Assembly (NCBI GenBank): GCA_034687125.1
Contig: JAQGBZ010000266.1
Span: 23,550-87,549 of the forward strand
DNA: 64,000 bases
Direction: 5' to 3'
Source: Neelides folsomi
Taxonomy: Eukaryota > Arthropoda > Collembola > Neelipleona > Neelidae
The notes beneath the pieces were generated by a model that saw only the letters and a list, made by a program, of their open reading frames with translations, did not search any database and was not told the DNA's origin. The translations under genes were made by a program, and so were the position numbers. Below are positions 59,678 through 64,000 of this stretch, piece by piece. Numbering within the stretch: the stretch's first letter is position 1; each line of letters opens with the position of its first letter.

Positions 59678-61911
59678 ATGGAAAGAACAAGATTAACTTT
59701 CATTTTAATTCATTTCATAATTTTTTTATTCTTTCTAAATCCCATTAAATCTCAAAACCTCGTTAAATCTCAAAACCTCAAAATCTCAGAAGTTGACATT
59801 TCCAGAAGTGGAACCCAATTATTAAATCAACTTATGAACAAAACATTTTCTACTTGTTCATTTTTTATTCATTCTGACAATGAAGATAAGTTTGCTCAAG
59901 ACATGATCCAATCTTTAAATATTCCTAAAGAAAGAGAAACATTTATTGTAAATACCAATCAAATCTCCTCAACTTTTCCTCCCAAAGGCTTTTTTAATGT
60001 AAAAAGATTCTTAAATAATTGTGCAGTTCGGATTATTTGGATTAATAAATTAAAATCAATCCCTCAAGTTCAAACCCAAATTAGTGATTTATTAAAATTA
60101 ACCTATATTATTAAAAAATCTCACGATTTCTTCATCTTTATTTCAAGATGGAAAAGAGAAGAAGAAGGACAAATCCTATTTGATGAAGATTCCTTAATGA
60201 GGATTAAATACAAAATACTCCTTTCATTAACCTTCCAATCCAATTTGAATTTCGTGTCAGTTTTCACAGTTTGCTTTTATTGTTCAAACGGTTTTCCCCA
60301 ACTGGTCGAAATCGATCCAAACGAAATAGAAAATAAAAATTTTCTAATGACTGATTTCATCCAACATGGATTTAATGGAAAGACGTTAATTGTTGCTTAT
60401 CCAACCAAAGCCGCCTTCATGTTGGAAGTGGAAAAAGACAACAAAGGAGAAATCAGAGTTTCGCGAGGAATCCATGCTTTTCTTTTTAATTCTGCAATTA
60501 ACAAGTTTAACTTTACTTATAAATTGGTTCCTTCTTCCGGAGGTGGAACCGGAATTTTGACTAAAAACGGAACTTGGGTAGGAACCGTTGGAGATGTTCT
60601 TTATAAAAGAGCTCATTTGGGTATTGTCGTTGCGCATATTTACGCAAGAGAGAAAGTTGTAAGGTAAAAAACCTAACCTAACCTAATACCCACAATATTC
60701 AAAAATTGTCTTTAAATTACATTAAAAGTCTTAATCCACATTATACAATGCTTTATTATACCTAATTCAATAATATAACAATATTAAGCAGTAAGCCTAT
60801 TTGCTAATTTAGATTTAACTAATATTTAAAATTACAACTTTAATTATTTGATTTTGATTATTTTAGTTTCTCATTTCCTGTTACATACGAACTCCTCACT
60901 TTTGCATCTGGACCACCAAGACGATCATGGAAGCTTGCAGCAGTCTTCTGGCCATTTAAAATAACACTTTGGATAACTCTAATTATCAATATTATGTTTT
61001 TACTCCCTTTAATTTTCATAATAATCAAAGGCCTTATAACTTCAAGAAAACATTTTCCCTCCAATTCTCCAATCAATTTTAATCTTATCCGCATAGTGCA
61101 ATTTATAATCTCCGGTGTCTTCGAACAAGATTTCCCAGTGCCAAATAATTGGCCCATTCGAGTTCTCTGCGGATCTTATCTCATGTTCATTCTCGTTGTT
61201 TCAACCGCTTATCGATCAAAACTCGTCGCTTTCCTTGCATTCCCCGTTTACGAACATCCCCCAGAAACATTCGAAGAACTTGTGGGATCTCAATACACCT
61301 GGGGACTTCAATTCCTTGGAGGTGCTGCGTATCATTTATTTAAAACCGCGACAAGTTTGACATATTCGAAGATCAATTCACGTCTGGCGCTAATTAACGA
61401 CCCAGTTGAATGTTTTCTCCTTGCAATGAATTCTTCGTTTTGTTGTATTGCATGGCAAAATATCATCGATTATATTTCCAGTAGGAATATGAGCGATCGA
61501 CTGAATCACCATCCACTTGAAGTTTCTTCCTCCACCGCTTTTTTCATCGGGGAAGGATGGATAACCGAAAAAGATGCGATTTTTATGAAAAATATACGAA
61601 ATTTTATACAGAATTCAATGGACACGGGGCTTTTGCCTCGATGGCAGCAAATGGACAATATGGGACTGAAAGTGAAAAGATTAAAATGGGAAAAGGAAGT
61701 TCAATTTCATAATCCGTTTACTTCAATTAAAAAGGATAATGGAAAGAAAGTTGCAATGAGTATTCAGCACTTTTATTCAGCTTTTATTTCATTGTTTATT
61801 GGAACTGGGGCTTCATTAATTTTACTCCTTTTTGAAAACTTTAAAAGACCTTGGTTAATCAAGAAACAATTTAAGTGTCTTAAGGTAATTTTCTTTCAAT
61901 TTAATAATTAA
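59678..61911 (+). CDS. Ionotropic receptor (divergent IR, chemosensory type)
   Basis: Two exons (59678-60663, 60867-61911) give 676 aa. A signal peptide (LIHFIIFLFFLNPIKSQN) is followed by an extracellular region with the first ligand-binding lobe ending LGIVVAHIYAREKVV and SFSFPVTYELLTFASGPPRR. Membrane segments follow: M1 (ITLWITLIINIMFLLPLIFI), the pore loop (IVQFIISGVFEQDFPVPN), M2 (VLCGSYLMFILVVSTAYRSK) and, after lobe S2, M3 (FISLFIGTGASLILLLFENF). This is the arthropod IR plan, a variant ionotropic glutamate receptor acting in the sensory neuron membrane as a ligand-gated channel. Few introns and weak conservation of glutamate-binding positions fit a divergent tuning IR rather than a co-receptor. 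A possible donor (TTAAG|GTAATT, 61884-61885) near the end means the C-terminus could continue in another exon. Confidence 0.9.
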
Positions 61912-62450
61912 AAAGTTATTGTGTATAATGTCCCATTGAATAATATTCGATAAATACCAACTTTAAGTATACAGTATAAAATGTTTATTTATAAGGATAT
62001 GTTATGTGTATTAGTATTTATACATCATTATTGTTAATGTACCAATAATGTCAATATCAGTAAAATGGAAAGATACTTATTTTGATAAAAATGTATAAAA
62101 TTATTTGTACTAAACACGCAAATGGTTTCAAGCTACTAAAATCAACTATTTTATAAAGTTTACATAAAATGTAGCCAAATGTGAAAATCGACCATGGTAG
62201 AGAAAGAATAGGGATTGGTTGTAAAAGGAAGTTGGGCAAATCTCAAGGAGGAGTTTAGGGAGATTTCAATCTGCGCGAATCTGCTCATCCCACCCTTTTA
62301 CTCCGCTTTTGGAGTTTTGTATGTATTTCATACATCAAGACTTTCTTTGAAGAGAAAATCGACAAAGATCTCTTTCTCACTTTACAACTGAAACTCTCAT
62401 CGGCAACAGTATTGGAAAAATCATAGATTTTAAGTTAAATTCAAGTGAAA
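61912..62450. other. Intergenic region and promoter side of the bHLH gene
   Basis: No gene supported. The right part (about 62,210-62,450) is less AT-rich and lies immediately upstream of the bHLH start, so it probably contains its promoter and leader. Confidence 0.5.
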
Positions 62451-63073
62451 ATGTCTGGTTGCCCAAATCTCAAGTTTTTGAACACCGAAGTTCGATTTGA
62501 TAGTGAAAGCAGTGGAAGCGCAGACGAAGCTAATTTACATTTTTCTGGTAAACTTTAAATTAATTTAATTTAAATTAAGTTTTTGACATAATTATTAAAC
62601 TTAACATTAATTTACAGTTATCGTATCACTTTATTTAATACACAAAGTGTTAAATCGTAGATTTTAAATATATATTCTAGCCTTGGTGATAGAAATACCT
62701 AACTTGAATTTATAAGATTTGAATAAACTTTCGGCTTAAATTAGGAATAAGACAAACATTGGACTCGTGCATTTTTAATGATACATGATAAATAAAACAT
62801 AAATATAATTGGTCTGTTATTTAAATAGGATTAGCTGATGGGAAAGAACATTTGAGTCGTGAAGAAAGGAGAAGAAGAAGACGAGCAACTCCAAAATACA
62901 GATCCGCACACGCATCCAGAGAACGGGTCAGGGTTGAGGCGTTCAACACAGCGTTTGGAGAACTCCGAAGTCTTTTACCAACTTTACCTCCAGATAAGAG
63001 ACTTTCAAAAATTGAAATCTTAAGATTGGCTATCTGTTACATAGCTTATCTAAGGCACATTTTAGAAACCTAA
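62451..63073 (+). CDS. NHLH/HEN-type bHLH transcription factor
   Basis: Two exons (62451-62547, 62829-63073) give 113 aa. The start is MSGCPNLKFL. The N-terminus is short and acidic (DSESSGSADEAN). The second exon carries LSREERRRRRRATPKYRSAH and a complete bHLH: basic region SRERVRVEAFNTAFGELR, loop LPTLPPDKRLSK, and helix 2 IEILRLAICYIAYLRHILE, with the stop one residue later. This wording is diagnostic of the NHLH1/NHLH2 (HEN) group, called HLH4C in Drosophila; these are neuronal differentiation factors that bind E-boxes. The bHLH at the extreme C-terminus is typical of the group, and the protein is slightly shorter than the vertebrate one. Confidence 0.95.
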
Positions 63074-63710
63074 AATAACTTAAAACATAATCTTTGTTAC
63101 AATTGTACAAATATCCAACTTTTGCTTTAAATAATTTAAACCCTAGTGAAATATCTTATTATTATAATTTAATTATGTAGTTGAACAATAAGTAAGTTTT
63201 AAAAGTTAAAGTAAACAAGCTGTACATACCCATTACATTGACATAAATTCAACTAAAATAATTAATTCAATTCAAATAACATTTGACATAATAATTAAAT
63301 AGTATTTGCCATAATGTACTAAATATAAATGCATCTCTCCATTGTCATCATCACATACAAAGATAAAATCTTTCCTGTAAAAATGCAATCATTACCTTGC
63401 GGACATTAATTACTAGAAAAAATCGGCATTCTTTTAGTTATATAAATATTGTAATTTGAGGGATTGAAATAAAAATTGATTTTTACTTAAATTTTCTATC
63501 ACTTAACTTTTTAAAATTTATGGCATGCATATTATCATAAGAATTTCAGATTTTATTCAATTTATTAATTTTGGGGTATTAAAGAACAATATAGTAGCAC
63601 AATTTGTCAATAATATTGATAATCAATGTATTTCTAATAAATATTCATAGACTGAGCTATAATATTGTACATTATTGTCCTAAAATATTTTTATTTTTAA
63701 TTGGTACATA

Positions 63711-63823
63711 CAGCGTGTTTACTTTGTACCTTTCCTTTTTAAATTCTTAATTACTAAGGATAATAGTATTATAGTAGTAGTATTAGGAATTTAAAAAAAG
63801 AAAGGTACAAAGTAAACAAGCAG
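63711..63823. mobile_element. Small TA-flanked MITE, 113 bp
   Basis: Inverted ends (TA)CAGCGTGTTTACTTTGTACC on the left, and (TA)CTGCTTGTTTACTTTGTACC as the reverse complement of the right end, followed by a shared CTTTTTAAATTC-like stretch; arms 63717-63750 and 63784-63817. TA dinucleotides flank both ends, as expected for Tc1/mariner-type insertion. It is too short to encode anything. Confidence 0.75.
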
Positions 63824-63927
63824 TACAGTCATACAGTAAAGACTTAAATAGAACGTACCTATACGGAAATCAATGGAATATTCAATAAAAATGATCTTAA
63901 ATGTACTATTATATATTATAAAGTTAT

Positions 63928-64000
63928 TTATTTTATATGTCAAAGGTACTCTGTCAAATTTATTTATTTTATATGTCAAAGGTACTCTGTCAAATTTATT
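63928..64000. repeat. 36-bp tandem repeat reaching the window edge
   Basis: The motif ATATGTCAAAGGTACTCTGT starts at 63935 and again at 63971, giving a period of 36 bp with identical copies. At least two units are visible and the array may continue beyond the window. Confidence 0.9.

Larger units (their letters stand above)
63074..64000. other. 3' flank of the bHLH gene to the window edge
   Basis: No gene seen. It contains a small mariner-like MITE (63711-63823), a related solo end near 63208-63224 (AAAGTAAACAAGCTGTA) and a 36-bp tandem repeat at the window edge. Confidence 0.6.

Noticed and set aside
1-64000. tRNA, rRNA, CRISPR arrays or known microRNA genes
   Set aside because: Scanned by eye for tRNA B-box-like GGTTCGA motifs, spaced direct repeats and familiar microRNA seeds; nothing convincing. 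A run of tRNAscan-SE and Infernal would be decisive.

Overview
The window is an AT-rich nuclear genome segment from an arthropod. The support is: spliced genes with canonical GT-AG introns, mostly 60-400 bp with one of about 13.6 kb; a gustavus-type SPRY/SOCS-box protein closest in wording to the fly protein; a divergent ionotropic receptor; and a cluster of secreted Gly/Tyr-rich proteins that look cuticle- or secretion-related. The species cannot be named from the sequence. I found no bacterial, organellar, tRNA, rRNA or CRISPR features.

Layout, left to right. (1) 0.4-6.8 kb, minus strand: a 12-exon gene for a nuclear-looking protein of about 1,465 aa with a charged Lys/Glu repeat region, one U1-type zinc finger and an RS-rich tract. 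(2) 6.8-11.7 kb: gene-poor intergenic DNA. (3) 11.7-28.9 kb, plus strand: gus, an E3 ligase substrate adaptor. Its core lies at 26.1-28.9 kb, and phase-matched upstream leader exons at 11.7 kb and 18.7 kb imply alternative first exons across a very long intron. (4) 29.6-31.5 kb: a non-autonomous hAT-like transposon with 8-bp target duplication and about 41-bp subterminal repeats, carrying a nested inverted repeat. (5) 31.8-43.4 kb, minus strand: three tandem paralogues of a secreted, furin-site-containing protein family that I cannot assign to a known family. Two of the three carry a duplicated exon pair whose phases force mutually exclusive use. (6) 45.5-49.7 kb, minus strand: a 13-exon long coiled-coil protein. 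(7) 51.1-53.6 kb, minus strand: DNAJC1, head-to-head with (8) 53.8-56.1 kb, plus strand: TRNT1, the mitochondrial CCA-adding enzyme; 233 bp separate the two starts. (9) 56.3-57.9 kb, plus strand: a SAM-domain protein resembling SAMD15. (10) 58.6-59.6 kb: a TIR element of about 1 kb, ending 87 bp before (11) an ionotropic receptor at 59.7-61.9 kb. (12) 62.5-63.1 kb, plus strand: an NHLH/HEN-type bHLH factor, followed by a small mariner-like MITE and a 36-bp tandem repeat reaching the window edge.

The most novel content is the 31.8-43.4 kb cluster. All three genes share one exon plan: signal peptide, Tyr/Gly-rich region, short hydrophobic exon, furin site, and a C-terminal domain with four conserved cysteines. 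In genes 2 and 3 the hydrophobic exon exists in two versions (73 and 67 nt). Either one keeps the frame but both together break it. In gene 2 the second version is itself split by a 134-nt intron. Exon joins were worked out by eye from splice signals and phase. All the multi-exon models sum to whole codons except the coiled-coil gene, where the exon 2-3 junction could not be fixed.
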